Positions 7,774 through 14,994 of a DNA stretch of 20,907 nucleotides are shown here, in pieces. The stretch covers positions 1-20,907 of the forward strand of contig JBGSOW010000073.1 of the NCBI GenBank assembly GCA_041738875.1, given 5' to 3'. Origin of the DNA: JBGSOW01 sp041738875 (GTDB lineage: Bacteria; Patescibacteriota; Dojkabacteria; CALFHW01). Under the pieces are notes generated by a model. That model was not told the origin of the DNA, did not search any database, and saw nothing but the letters and a program-made list of their open reading frames with translations. Each line of letters opens with the position of its first letter. Positions within the stretch are counted from its first letter, which is position 1. Position numbers and translations under genes: made by a program.

Positions 7774-7992
7774 CTAATCTATTATTTGTAGAATTTTCTT
7801 CATTTTTTCAAGATTTTCTTCAGCATCGCTGATATAATCATTAAGCACCGCAAGCATTGTACCTTCGTATTGAGCCAAATCAGCTCCTTCAAGTATTTTG
7901 TTAATTGCACGATTTACTCCTAAAGAATGTTTATAAATTAAATTCACTTCTTTATCGGTTAGATATCTCAAGGGATTTGCTTGTTCTGACAT
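7774..7992 (-). CDS. Small helical protein of unknown function
   Basis: A 72-residue protein (MSEQANPLRYLTDKEVNL...) that I do not recognise. It has no cysteines, no signal peptide and no membrane segment. Charged and leucine-type residues alternate, suggesting three or four amphipathic helices, the last being DAEENLEKMKKILQIID. It has an ATG start with no SD and ends 79 nt before fusA on the same strand. It therefore occupies the place where rpsL/rpsG would normally be. It is likely a real cytoplasmic gene, judged from codon pattern and context, and possibly co-transcribed with fusA. Confidence 0.6.
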   Translation of the reverse strand: MSEQANPLRYLTDKEVNLIYKHSLGVNRAINKILEGADLAQYEGTMLAVLNDYISDAEENLEKMKKILQIID

Positions 7993-8015
7993 TGTTTTAA
8001 TTAACTTAAATTAAA

Positions 8016-8035
8016 TATTTGCAAATAGTACTATT
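8016..8035. promoter_or_regulatory. Two overlapping 12-bp palindromes, likely operator
   Basis: TATTTGCAAATA (8016-8027) and AATAGTACTATT (8024-8035) are both perfect palindromes and share four bases. They sit in the 99-nt divergent gap between the unknown 72-residue gene and the XRE regulator. They overlap the regulator's putative -35 box and spacer. Dimeric XRE proteins commonly bind such sites, so autoregulation is the simplest reading. The palindromes are seen; binding is inferred. Confidence 0.5.
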
Positions 8036-8047
8036 ATCTTTTACCAT
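8019..8047 (+). promoter_or_regulatory. Candidate promoter for the XRE regulator
   Basis: TTGCAA (8019-8024), 17 nt, then TACCAT (8042-8047). Each hexamer matches 4 of 6 consensus bases. A start near 8054 would leave a leader of about 38 nt before the ATG at 8092. The two palindromes cover the -35 and spacer. Confidence 0.4.
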
Positions 8048-8091
8048 ATTTATAGAAGTTAATTCATTAAATAATTACATTCATTCTATTT

Positions 8092-8736
8092 ATGGGAGAG
8101 CTGTTATTAAGTACTATTGTAGTACCAGTGAAAGACAAAACTATTGGGTTACAATTAAAAAAAGCGAGGCTAGAAGCTGGGCTCTCGCAAGATGAGGCTG
8201 GTTCGCAGCTGGGTGTAACATGGGAAATGATTAGTAGATATGAAAATGGTCGCTCGAGCCCATTAAAGCATTTGAGGAGATTAGCTGAAATCTACACCAA
8301 ACCAATTTCTTACTTCATCCAATCCGACGTAAAGGAGGAAACCTTTAACCTCGAAGCCCTTGCAGGCAAGTTGCAGGAGTTAGGTGTTGGATACACCAAG
8401 AATACAAAGAACGTGGTGAAATTTGTAACTGAATTTAGTGGGCGTGGAATCGAAGAAGACCTGAAATCTACAGATAGTTTATACGAAGTAAGTACTAGTT
8501 TAACTGAGAAATATTCTCAACTCTTTGCGATGCGACCTGGAAAAATCAAGCAAGCTGCAAAAATAAACCTGGACAAGAATGATGTATTACTCTTCTGCCT
8601 TGGCCTTGAAGCAAAAAAAGATGACATAGTGATTAGCTACGATGGGATAACATACGAAATTAGTAAATTTGATCCAAACAGCCTAAGTGCTGCAATTGCA
8701 GTTCTAGTGGAATCACACAAAGGGTTCCGTGATTAA
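8092..8736 (+). CDS. XRE-family helix-turn-helix regulator with unknown C-terminal domain
   Basis: A 214-residue DNA-binding protein. Residues about 18-75 form a Cro/CI-type helix-turn-helix: IGLQLKKARLEAGLSQDEAG, then LGVTWEMISRYENGRSSP, then LAEIYTKPISYF. The rest (about 80-214) has no motif I recognise. It includes DLKSTDSLYEVSTSLTEKYS and a C-terminal alpha/beta stretch, and could sense a ligand or mediate oligomerisation. The ATG at 8092 has no SD; a GTG at codon 13 is a possible alternative. The gene is divergent from the fusA cluster and converges on the yhaM-like gene with a 15-nt gap. Targets are unknown apart from probable self-control through the nearby palindromes. Confidence 0.85.
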   Translation: MGELLLSTIVVPVKDKTIGLQLKKARLEAGLSQDEAGSQLGVTWEMISRYENGRSSPLKHLRRLAEIYTKPISYFIQSDVKEETFNLEALAGKLQELGVGYTKNTKNVVKFVTEFSGRGIEEDLKSTDSLYEVSTSLTEKYSQLFAMRPGKIKQAAKINLDKNDVLLFCLGLEAKKDDIVISYDGITYEISKFDPNSLSAAIAVLVESHKGFRD

Positions 8737-8765
8737 AGAAGATTTTTGATTTTAAAGAAGATTTT
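8733..8765 (+). repeat. Direct repeat spanning the convergent gene ends
   Basis: The 14-mer TTAAAGAAGATTTT occurs at 8733-8746 and again at 8752-8765. The first copy holds the TAA stop of the XRE gene and the second holds the TTA that is the opposite-strand stop of the yhaM-like gene. The 19-nt period suggests a tandem duplication. No GC-rich terminator hairpin is seen here. Confidence 0.7.
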
Positions 8766-9876
8766 CCTGCTCAATTCTAGTTTTTTCTTTAGCCTTTTCG
8801 TCTTTTAATGCCTTCAAAACAGGTTTTCTATGAACCTCAACACTCCCCTCCGAACTATCTGAATCCATCTCATCAAGAATATAATATGGCATCCTAGCTA
8901 TGCCAGACTCCTTTTTAAGATATATCGGAACACCAATTGCGAAGTCGCGCTTACTAAAGTCTTGCTCTGCAGCAAGCCCTGTATCTTCAATAACACGAGT
9001 AAAAGCTCTCATTTTCCATGAAACATCATCTAGCTTCGATACCATTTCAGCTTCAATTGTCTGTGGCTCAACGGGTGAACCGTATTCTAGCCTGCCATGA
9101 TGTCCGAGGATAATATGCTTAAGCAGTGTATATTTGCCTGAAACCGCAAAAGATTTGAATTCTTGGTATTTCACAATAGTTCGTTCCATAATTTCGCAAA
9201 TTATTTCCATATGACCCAGAAGCTTTCCTTTTATCGTATAGTCAAAACTAAATCCAGTTCGTTTTAGTTCCTGCACTTTGCCAAAGTCGTGCAAAATAAT
9301 GCCTGCAATAACTAGATCATAATCAACATGAGAGTAAAATCCTTTAAGCGAATCCATAATATTCAACATTTCTAGCACGTGTTGCGCAAGCCCTCCAACG
9401 TAATGATGATGATTTACCTTTGCTGCTGCTGATTCGTAGAAATCTTTTTTGTGATCAAGTAGAATTCTTTCTACAAACGAACGCAACCCAGCATCTTGAA
9501 TTCTATTCAAATAAGCAACAATTCCGCTTTCCAGCTCAACGTGAGATTGTTCCGCCCTCATTAAGAAGTCTTCCAGATTGTATGAACCGTCTTTCACTTT
9601 TTCCATATCTGAAACACTAATCTGCAAAGCCCCCCTAAATTCCTGTAAATTTCCTGAAACCTTATAAACTTTGCCAAGTTCAGGGATATTACTACCTAGT
9701 GCAATCACTAACTCTTTCCAAATTTTTCCAAAAATTCGCCCAGTGACATCGATAAATTCGATATCGTAGTATGGATTCCCATTTTTATCTTTACCTCTAT
9801 TCAAGCCCGAAACTCCTAGGATGACGCCTTCAACACTACCTGGGGATCTTAGATCTTTTATAAATATATCTTTCAT
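8752..9876 (-). CDS. yhaM: YhaM-like 3'-5' exoribonuclease (OB fold plus HD domain)
   Basis: YhaM-type enzymes degrade RNA from the 3' end with a metal-dependent HD domain. Residues about 13-95 look like an OB fold for nucleic acid binding. The HD domain spans about 140-300 and holds the metal ligands: HHHYVGGLAQHV (H156-H166), LHDFGK (H196, D197), GHMEI (H222), GHHGRLEYGSP (H259, H260) and a late KLDD (D283/D284). This matches the YhaM/Cbf1 order. Length is 374, against about 314 for the Bacillus protein; the extra part is a charged C-terminal tail ending EKTRIEQENLL. It begins 7 nt after the enolase stop, so it is almost surely co-transcribed with enolase. Confidence 0.85.
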   Translation of the reverse strand: MKDIFIKDLRSPGSVEGVILGVSGLNRGKDKNGNPYYDIEFIDVTGRIFGKIWKELVIALGSNIPELGKVYKVSGNLQEFRGALQISVSDMEKVKDGSYNLEDFLMRAEQSHVELESGIVAYLNRIQDAGLRSFVERILLDHKKDFYESAAAKVNHHHYVGGLAQHVLEMLNIMDSLKGFYSHVDYDLVIAGIILHDFGKVQELKRTGFSFDYTIKGKLLGHMEIICEIMERTIVKYQEFKSFAVSGKYTLLKHIILGHHGRLEYGSPVEPQTIEAEMVSKLDDVSWKMRAFTRVIEDTGLAAEQDFSKRDFAIGVPIYLKKESGIARMPYYILDEMDSDSSEGSVEVHRKPVLKALKDEKAKEKTRIEQENLL

Positions 9877-9883
9877 TTTGCTT

Positions 9884-11143
9884 CTATAACTTTTCCGAAA
9901 TTCGAATTAATTCATTGTATTTAGCGGTCCTTTCACCTCTTGAAGGTGCACCGGTTTTTATATTACCACAGCCACTTCCAACAGCTAAATGTGAAATAAA
10001 CGTGTCCTCAGTTTCACCACTTCTATGCGAGACAATATTACTCCAGCCAGCTTTTTTGGAAATTTCCATTGCCGCGATTGTTTCTGTTAGTGAACCAATT
10101 TGATTAACCTTTACCAAAAGACTATTACAAGCCTTTTTCTCAATTGCAAGTTCGACTCTTTTTACATTCGTAACAAGAAAATCATCGCCAACGATTTCAA
10201 TACTTCCCCCGGACAAATCCGTAAATCTCGACCATCCGTCTATATCATCTTGAGACAACCCATCTTCAATCGAAGTAATCGGTAAATCCTTTTGCAATTT
10301 GACTAACCAATCCACCATTTGTTCAGTTGTAAGTTCTAGATTGTCTTTTTTCAAGTGATAAATCTTTTTTTCATCGTCATAAAATTCTGAAGCAGCAACG
10401 TCCAGCGCTAAAGTAACATCTTCACCTAGTGAATAACCAGACGAAGTAACAGCAGTTGTTATAAGTTCAAATGCCTCAAGATTACTTCGTACCTCGGGAG
10501 CAAAACCACCTTCATTCCCTACATTGGTGTTTAAGCCTTTCTGCAGCAGTAGTTTCTCTAACGTATGAAAAATCTCAGACCCAATCCGGAGCTGTTCGAG
10601 GTAGCTATACTTTTTAGCCGGAACAACCATAAACTCTTGTATATCAGTTGCCCAATTAGCATGCCTACCACCATTCATGATATTTAATCTGGGAACTGGC
10701 ATACTTGACTCAGTACCCGCTTGGAATAGTGAATTCAAATGCTGAAACAATTCCACTTTTCTCGCACTTGCACAAGCCCTTGCGAACGAAAGTGACAATG
10801 AAAGGATTGAATTTGCCCCAAGATTTGATTTATTTTCAGTACCATCTAGATTAATCAGGAAATTGTCGAGTTCGGACTGGCTTGAGAATTCTCTTTGAAT
10901 TTCGGCAGAAATTACGGTATTTACTTTATTTATAGCTGATTGCACTCCTTTCCCGTGATATCTTTTACTTTCGTTATCCCTTAATTCAATTGCTTCGTGA
11001 AGACCGACTGAAGCTCCACTTGGGATGGCTGCACGACCTTCAAACTTTTGACCCTCGTACTCAATTGCTACATCTGCTTCAACTGTGGGAGTACCTCTTG
11101 AATCAAGTATTTCACGGGCATACACGGACAACACTCTATACAT
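9884..11143 (-). CDS. eno: Enolase
   Basis: Enolase interconverts 2-phosphoglycerate and phosphoenolpyruvate in glycolysis. The 419-residue protein carries the full active site: the PSGAS loop (41-45), E170 in DIQEF, E211 in GNEGG, D248 in ALDVAASEFY, E293 in IEDGL, D320/D321, K345 in LVKVNQIGS, H373-R374-S375 in SHRSGETED, and K396 in IKTG. Two small departures are seen: NGGRHAN, where many enolases have an acidic or small residue in place of Arg, and GNEGG in place of GDEGG. The catalytic residues are kept, so activity is expected. It lies between the receiver gene (35-nt gap) and the yhaM-like gene (7-nt gap). Confidence 0.96.
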   Translation of the reverse strand: MYRVLSVYAREILDSRGTPTVEADVAIEYEGQKFEGRAAIPSGASVGLHEAIELRDNESKRYHGKGVQSAINKVNTVISAEIQREFSSQSELDNFLINLDGTENKSNLGANSILSLSLSFARACASARKVELFQHLNSLFQAGTESSMPVPRLNIMNGGRHANWATDIQEFMVVPAKKYSYLEQLRIGSEIFHTLEKLLLQKGLNTNVGNEGGFAPEVRSNLEAFELITTAVTSSGYSLGEDVTLALDVAASEFYDDEKKIYHLKKDNLELTTEQMVDWLVKLQKDLPITSIEDGLSQDDIDGWSRFTDLSGGSIEIVGDDFLVTNVKRVELAIEKKACNSLLVKVNQIGSLTETIAAMEISKKAGWSNIVSHRSGETEDTFISHLAVGSGCGNIKTGAPSRGERTAKYNELIRISEKL

Positions 11144-11178
11144 CGTAATTTGACGTTAATTAATATATTAAGATAATT

Positions 11179-11739
11179 TTACCTAGACAGTTTTACGTTA
11201 TTTTCACCTGCTAAGTATTTGTTGATTATTTCAATCAAATCTTGCGGTTCAGTCTCAGATTTCAACATATAGCCGTTTGCTCCCAAAGATAGTGCCTTTT
11301 CAATTGCAAGATCACCACCAATGTTTGTCAACATCACAACACGGAGGTTGCCATACTTCTCTGGATCATTTTTGATCTGAGCTAGTACAGAGATTCCATC
11401 CATATCAGGCATAATAATATCCAAAAGGAGAAGATCATATTTATTTGCAGCAAGCATGTTTAGAGTTCTTTGACCATTTTCCGCGCCATCAGGGTTGAAA
11501 CCAGCACTTGTAAGAATATCAATATAGATTGATCTCGCATCTTCTTCATCTTCAGCAAGAAGAATTCTTACTGATGTATTCGTGGTCTCCGAAACCGCCT
11601 GCGTAGCCGCTGGATTCTCTGATTGAGCTGGTACCTGATCTAATCCCTGAGATGGCTGTTCAGCTGGGAAGACTTCTTCTGAACTATTATCGCCTCCTAC
11701 AAGAGGATTCTGGTTATTATTAGTTTGATTTTCGTCCAT
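11179..11739 (-). CDS. Stand-alone response-regulator receiver protein with disordered N-terminus
   Basis: A 186-residue protein. The first 56 residues are Asn/Gln/Pro/Ser/Glu-rich and look disordered. Residues 57-180 are a receiver (CheY-like) domain: acidic cluster E63-D64-E65, phospho-acceptor D107 in LLLLDIIMPDMDG, T138 in VVMLTN, and K160 in YMLKSE. No DNA-binding or enzyme output domain follows. No histidine kinase is encoded in this window. It probably acts by protein contact after phosphorylation. It is the first gene of a likely operon with enolase and the yhaM-like gene, but a functional link to them is not shown. Confidence 0.9.
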   Translation of the reverse strand: MDENQTNNNQNPLVGGDNSSEEVFPAEQPSQGLDQVPAQSENPAATQAVSETTNTSVRILLAEDEEDARSIYIDILTSAGFNPDGAENGQRTLNMLAANKYDLLLLDIIMPDMDGISVLAQIKNDPEKYGNLRVVMLTNIGGDLAIEKALSLGANGYMLKSETEPQDLIEIINKYLAGENNVKLSR

Positions 11740-11773
11740 TATGATACGTAAATTAAAATTAAGATAATACTTA

Positions 11774-11802
11774 ATACTATCTTGTTTATTAACTATTGTA
11801 AA
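11774..11802 (-). promoter_or_regulatory. Candidate promoter of the receiver-eno-yhaM operon
   Basis: On the minus strand TTTACA (11802-11797), 17 nt, then TAGTAT (11779-11774). A start around 11767 gives a leader of about 28 nt before the ATG at 11739. An imperfect inverted repeat with arms AAGATA and TATCTT (11761-11783) overlaps the -10 and could be an operator or leader hairpin. Confidence 0.45.
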
Positions 11803-11844
11803 AAGTAATTCTAAAATAAATAATTCTTTTTTTTAAGGAATGTC

Positions 11845-11853
11845 TGGTAGAAT
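11845..11853 (+). promoter_or_regulatory. Extended -10 element in front of the 26-residue ORF
   Basis: TG-G-TAGAAT (11845-11853) fits an extended -10 (TGnTATAAT) with one mismatch. It ends 8 nt before the ATG at 11862, so a transcript would start at or next to the start codon. No good -35 is present, which is usual for extended -10 promoters. Confidence 0.35.
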
Positions 11854-11861
11854 GTACACCT

Positions 11862-11942
11862 ATGAACAAAGCAAAAAAAGTCGCAAAAAAGAAACATGCA
11901 AAAAAATCTGGGAAAACTATTTCCTTGAGATTCCGTGGCTAG
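11862..11942 (+). CDS. Candidate 26-residue lysine-rich peptide
   Basis: The short frame reads MNKAKKVAKKKHAKKSGK and then TISLRFRG before TAG. It is strongly basic, with 11 Lys, 2 Arg and 1 His, and resembles a small ribosome- or nucleic-acid-binding peptide in composition only. It lies in a 199-nt gap that otherwise holds no gene. An extended -10 lies just upstream, and the stop (11940-11942) overlaps the mnmA stop on the other strand through the palindrome CTAG. The A-rich DNA makes lysine codons likely by chance, so this could be spurious. Confidence 0.35.
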   Translation: MNKAKKVAKKKHAKKSGKTISLRFRG

Positions 11943-13168
11943 TTTATTGTAGCTTTTGCCAATAAATATTCACCAATTGAAACAGACAAGGTCTGCCCTT
12001 CTGCTGGAGCCCAAATTTTTTCTTTGAAATGAACTCCTCCTTTACGACCAAAGAGATTATTATCCGTATTGTTTTCCAAATCTTTTAGAGCTATAGTCGC
12101 ATCTACAGGTTTCTGCCTATATCTAACTTGTGCGTTTAATTTGGAATTTGAATTTAAGTCTTCAATATTACCAGCTAAATTTGCCTTTTTATTTACAAAA
12201 CTAAAATCTACGAAAGGAACACTATCCTTTAATAGATGTGAATTTTCACGCCCTTTAGCAACAAATAATTGATTTGTTGTTTTATCTTTCGCAACCACAT
12301 AATATGGCATATTACTGCCACCTATTTTCAAACCTTCTCTCTGTCCAATCGTATAAAATGCAATCCCATCATGTTCACCTAGTGACTTGCTAGTATCAAT
12401 ATCTACGATTACACCAGGCTTCCTCTCAATATACTTTCTAAGATACAACCTCACATCAATATCACCAATAAAGCAAATCCCTTGACTATCTTTCCTTTTT
12501 GCATTTGGTAAACCAAGATGAGCCGCGATCTCTCTAACTTCTTTTTTCTCAAGACCTCCCAATGGAAATACTGCGCGGTTAAGTTGCTCCTGATTTAAAC
12601 CTGACAAAAAATAAGTCTGATCTTTATTCGTATCTTTAGCCCTTGCTAGTATTTTATCGCTGCTACTATAACCAGTTAAAGTCTGCAACTCAGATGCCCC
12701 TGCGAAAGGAGCTAGCCTAGCGTAATGACCAGTGGCCATAAGCTCTATACCTTCATTTGACGCTTTTTCCCAAAATGCCTTAAATTTAATTTCAGAATTA
12801 CATAATATATCTGGATTCGGAGTTCTGCCTGCTTCATATTCATTAAAAAAGTAATTCACTACAAACTCTTTGTATTCTTTTTCAAAATTATAGCTTTGGA
12901 AATCAATATCTAGCGCTAAAGCAGCATTCTCAGCACTATTTTGATCCTCTTCCCATGGGCAATCATCCTGTAGACCTTTCTCACCAGTCCAATTCTTCAT
13001 AAAGACACCTTTTACATTTGCACCATTAGCTAGCAGAACTGCAGCAGCAACTGAGCTATCCACACCTCCAGACAGTCCCACGTATACCAATTTCCCCTCA
13101 ACTTCAGGAAAAACAAGCTTTGAATTGTCTAGCAACGTTTCTATTTTATTCTTATTTATTTTAAGCAT
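11939..13168 (-). CDS. mnmA: tRNA-specific 2-thiouridylase MnmA
   Basis: MnmA thiolates C2 of the wobble uridine (U34) in tRNAs for Lys, Glu and Gln, using ATP and sulfur from a relay. The 409-residue protein has the PP-loop SGGVDSS (33-39). The catalytic cysteines are present: C123 in NPDILCN and C232 in KDSQGICFIG. The tRNA-binding GHYAR (147-151) and the C-terminal beta-barrel with AEGQTLSV are also visible. It is about 40 residues longer than the E. coli enzyme; part of this is an N-terminal extension of about 20 residues. The ATG at 13168 lies 6 nt downstream of a perfect TATAAT, so its mRNA may be leaderless. It is divergent from the MurF-like gene (35-nt gap). Confidence 0.95.
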   Translation of the reverse strand: MLKINKNKIETLLDNSKLVFPEVEGKLVYVGLSGGVDSSVAAAVLLANGANVKGVFMKNWTGEKGLQDDCPWEEDQNSAENAALALDIDFQSYNFEKEYKEFVVNYFFNEYEAGRTPNPDILCNSEIKFKAFWEKASNEGIELMATGHYARLAPFAGASELQTLTGYSSSDKILARAKDTNKDQTYFLSGLNQEQLNRAVFPLGGLEKKEVREIAAHLGLPNAKRKDSQGICFIGDIDVRLYLRKYIERKPGVIVDIDTSKSLGEHDGIAFYTIGQREGLKIGGSNMPYYVVAKDKTTNQLFVAKGRENSHLLKDSVPFVDFSFVNKKANLAGNIEDLNSNSKLNAQVRYRQKPVDATIALKDLENNTDNNLFGRKGGVHFKEKIWAPAEGQTLSVSIGEYLLAKATIN

Positions 13169-13174
13169 AATTGG

Positions 13175-13180
13175 ATTATA
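13175..13180 (-). promoter_or_regulatory. Perfect -10 box directly in front of mnmA
   Basis: Minus-strand TATAAT (13180-13175) followed by CCAATT and then the mnmA ATG. At this spacing transcription would begin at or near the A of the start codon, giving a leaderless mRNA. A convincing -35 is not seen 16-18 nt upstream. Confidence 0.5.
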
Positions 13181-13203
13181 CCTCTGTGAATAACTAAATA
13201 AAA

Positions 13204-14994
13204 ATGCGAGAATGTGTGATGGAAAACTTCGACCTCATTTATATAGTCTTATTTTTAGTCATAATTGATTTATTTTCAGGTTATATTAAGCTCGCGCATC
13301 TGCAACAAAAAGACTACATGATCAAAAGAGTCCTAGCAGAGCCATCTTCGCTGATTCCACGAATCGTTACAGAAAAAATCGCAGTAGCAGCTATAATTCT
13401 TGCTGCTGTTTTTATTACACCTAACGAGATAAATCTAGGTATTTTAATTTTAATAAAATTATTTTTAATTATTTTTATTTATGGAATTTTAATTTTTAAA
13501 AGAGTCGTTTCAGTTCCTAAACCTACATTTAGGGGATTATTTTTAATTTTTGTAAAAACGTTTATTGGAACGATTGGCGTTTTGGTCTGTTTTGGACTTG
13601 CATTAATCACGACCAATGCACCTTTAAATACACAAACTCTTATGTTTATCGTCGCTTTCATGCTTGCGACCCAGCCTATCAGGACAATTCTAGCTAGTGA
13701 ACTAATCAAACCGATAATTTATAGGCAGCACAGGCGTGTAATAGCCAAGGCAAGCGAGTTGCTTAAAGATGATAATAATATAATTAAAATTGGGATCACT
13801 GGTAGCTTTGGGAAAACAAGTATAAAATACTTTTTGAACGCGATTCTTAAGGAAGAATTCAAGATTATTAGTACCGACAGAAGCATCAATACTGATATCG
13901 GCCTTGCGCAACAAATCATAGAAGAAGTGAGTAGTAATCCAGATAAATCTGACAAACATTCGCATGCGGTTTTGGAAATGGATGCTTATCTAGAAGGTAC
14001 TATTGCAAGGATTGTAAACGCTTTCCCTTTGAATATTGTGATTTTAACAGGCCTAAACAACCAACACCTCGCAACTTTCGATGGCAAAATTGAAAAGATT
14101 TCTAAAGCAAACTACGAGGTATTTAATAACCTAGAGTATAGAGATAAGTTAGTTGCAGGAGGCGTTGTTAATGAGCCCATTGCAATCATTAACGCAGAAA
14201 ACGAAAAGGCGTTAGAATTGGCAGTTAAATTATCGAAAGACAAACCCGATACGCAGATTTTATATTATGGGTATGAAGAAAATTTAGTGAAACGAAATTT
14301 AAAAGGTGTAGGTGTCAAAAACCTGAAAAAGGTAATAAACCCAGGTAGCACTAAACTCGTTTTCCAACTTGTTTTCGCAAATAAAATTACAGAAAACCAA
14401 ACCCTGGACGTTGAGATGAACGTAAACGGCGACTTTAACGCACTTAATTTTGCAGCCGCTGCCCTTGCAGCACTGAGTTCTGGAACATCTGTAAACAGTG
14501 TGATTAATGCAGCAGCAAAAGTACAACTTCAGCCTCGAAGCCAAAAGACAGCCTACAGTGACGGTATCGAAATTATAGACGATAGTTATAATGCAAATCT
14601 GGATGGTGTACTTGGGAATCTTGAAAACCTAAAACTTAGACAATCCATACTCCCAGCTAAATTCAACGTAGTTTTATTTAGCGGGCTATATGACCTTGGA
14701 AGAGAAAGTCGTTTGACACATCAGAAACTAGCGCAGAAGTTTGTAAATATTGCAAGTAAAACGATAATCACTCACACACGTTTTGGCAATGAAGTATTAA
14801 GCAGTAAAGAACTTAATAATCCAGAGAAGGAGCAATTTTCGGTCACACGCGATTTAAAAGAGATCAAGCAAATTATAAATGAATATAATTCTAATAATAC
14901 GCTTGACGCGTCAAACAAAGTTAATCTGCGTATATTAATAGCCGGTAGAATACCTGCAGATATCTACAACTATATCAAAACACTTATTTTATGA
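13204..14994 (+). CDS. Membrane-anchored MurF-like Mur ligase
   Basis: Mur ligases add amino acids or dipeptides to UDP-MurNAc; MurF adds D-Ala-D-Ala. Here residues about 195-596 carry the ATP loop GITGSFGKTS (197-206), the EMDAYLEGTIARI and LNNQHLATFDGK segments, NGDFNALNFAAAALAAL, and the MurF-like IIDDSYNAN (457-465) and SGLYDLGRESRLTHQ. The first 170 residues differ from soluble MurF: about five hydrophobic segments (near 9-28, 57-72, 77-98, 111-136, 143-160) suggest a polytopic membrane domain replacing the usual substrate-binding domain. Total length is 596, against about 450 for MurF. Starts at 13204 or at the second ATG (13219) are both possible. The stop is TGA, overlapping the next ATG (ATGA). 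It could be a true MurF or a relative acting on a lipid-linked substrate. Confidence 0.85.
   Translation: MRECVMENFDLIYIVLFLVIIDLFSGYIKLAHLQQKDYMIKRVLAEPSSLIPRIVTEKIAVAAIILAAVFITPNEINLGILILIKLFLIIFIYGILIFKRVVSVPKPTFRGLFLIFVKTFIGTIGVLVCFGLALITTNAPLNTQTLMFIVAFMLATQPIRTILASELIKPIIYRQHRRVIAKASELLKDDNNIIKIGITGSFGKTSIKYFLNAILKEEFKIISTDRSINTDIGLAQQIIEEVSSNPDKSDKHSHAVLEMDAYLEGTIARIVNAFPLNIVILTGLNNQHLATFDGKIEKISKANYEVFNNLEYRDKLVAGGVVNEPIAIINAENEKALELAVKLSKDKPDTQILYYGYEENLVKRNLKGVGVKNLKKVINPGSTKLVFQLVFANKITENQTLDVEMNVNGDFNALNFAAAALAALSSGTSVNSVINAAAKVQLQPRSQKTAYSDGIEIIDDSYNANLDGVLGNLENLKLRQSILPAKFNVVLFSGLYDLGRESRLTHQKLAQKFVNIASKTIITHTRFGNEVLSSKELNNPEKEQFSVTRDLKEIKQIINEYNSNNTLDASNKVNLRILIAGRIPADIYNYIKTLIL

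Noticed and set aside
11852..11965. Alternative 37-codon plus-strand frame starting at ATG 11852
   Set aside because: It overlaps the end of mnmA by about 26 nt, has no clear family pattern, and its start lies inside the -10-like element. The 26-codon frame is at least as plausible.
14992..14994. Recoding of TGA to glycine, as in some CPR groups
   Set aside because: TGA ends the MurF-like gene exactly at the coupled start of the FemAB-type gene, and no in-frame TGA is needed elsewhere.
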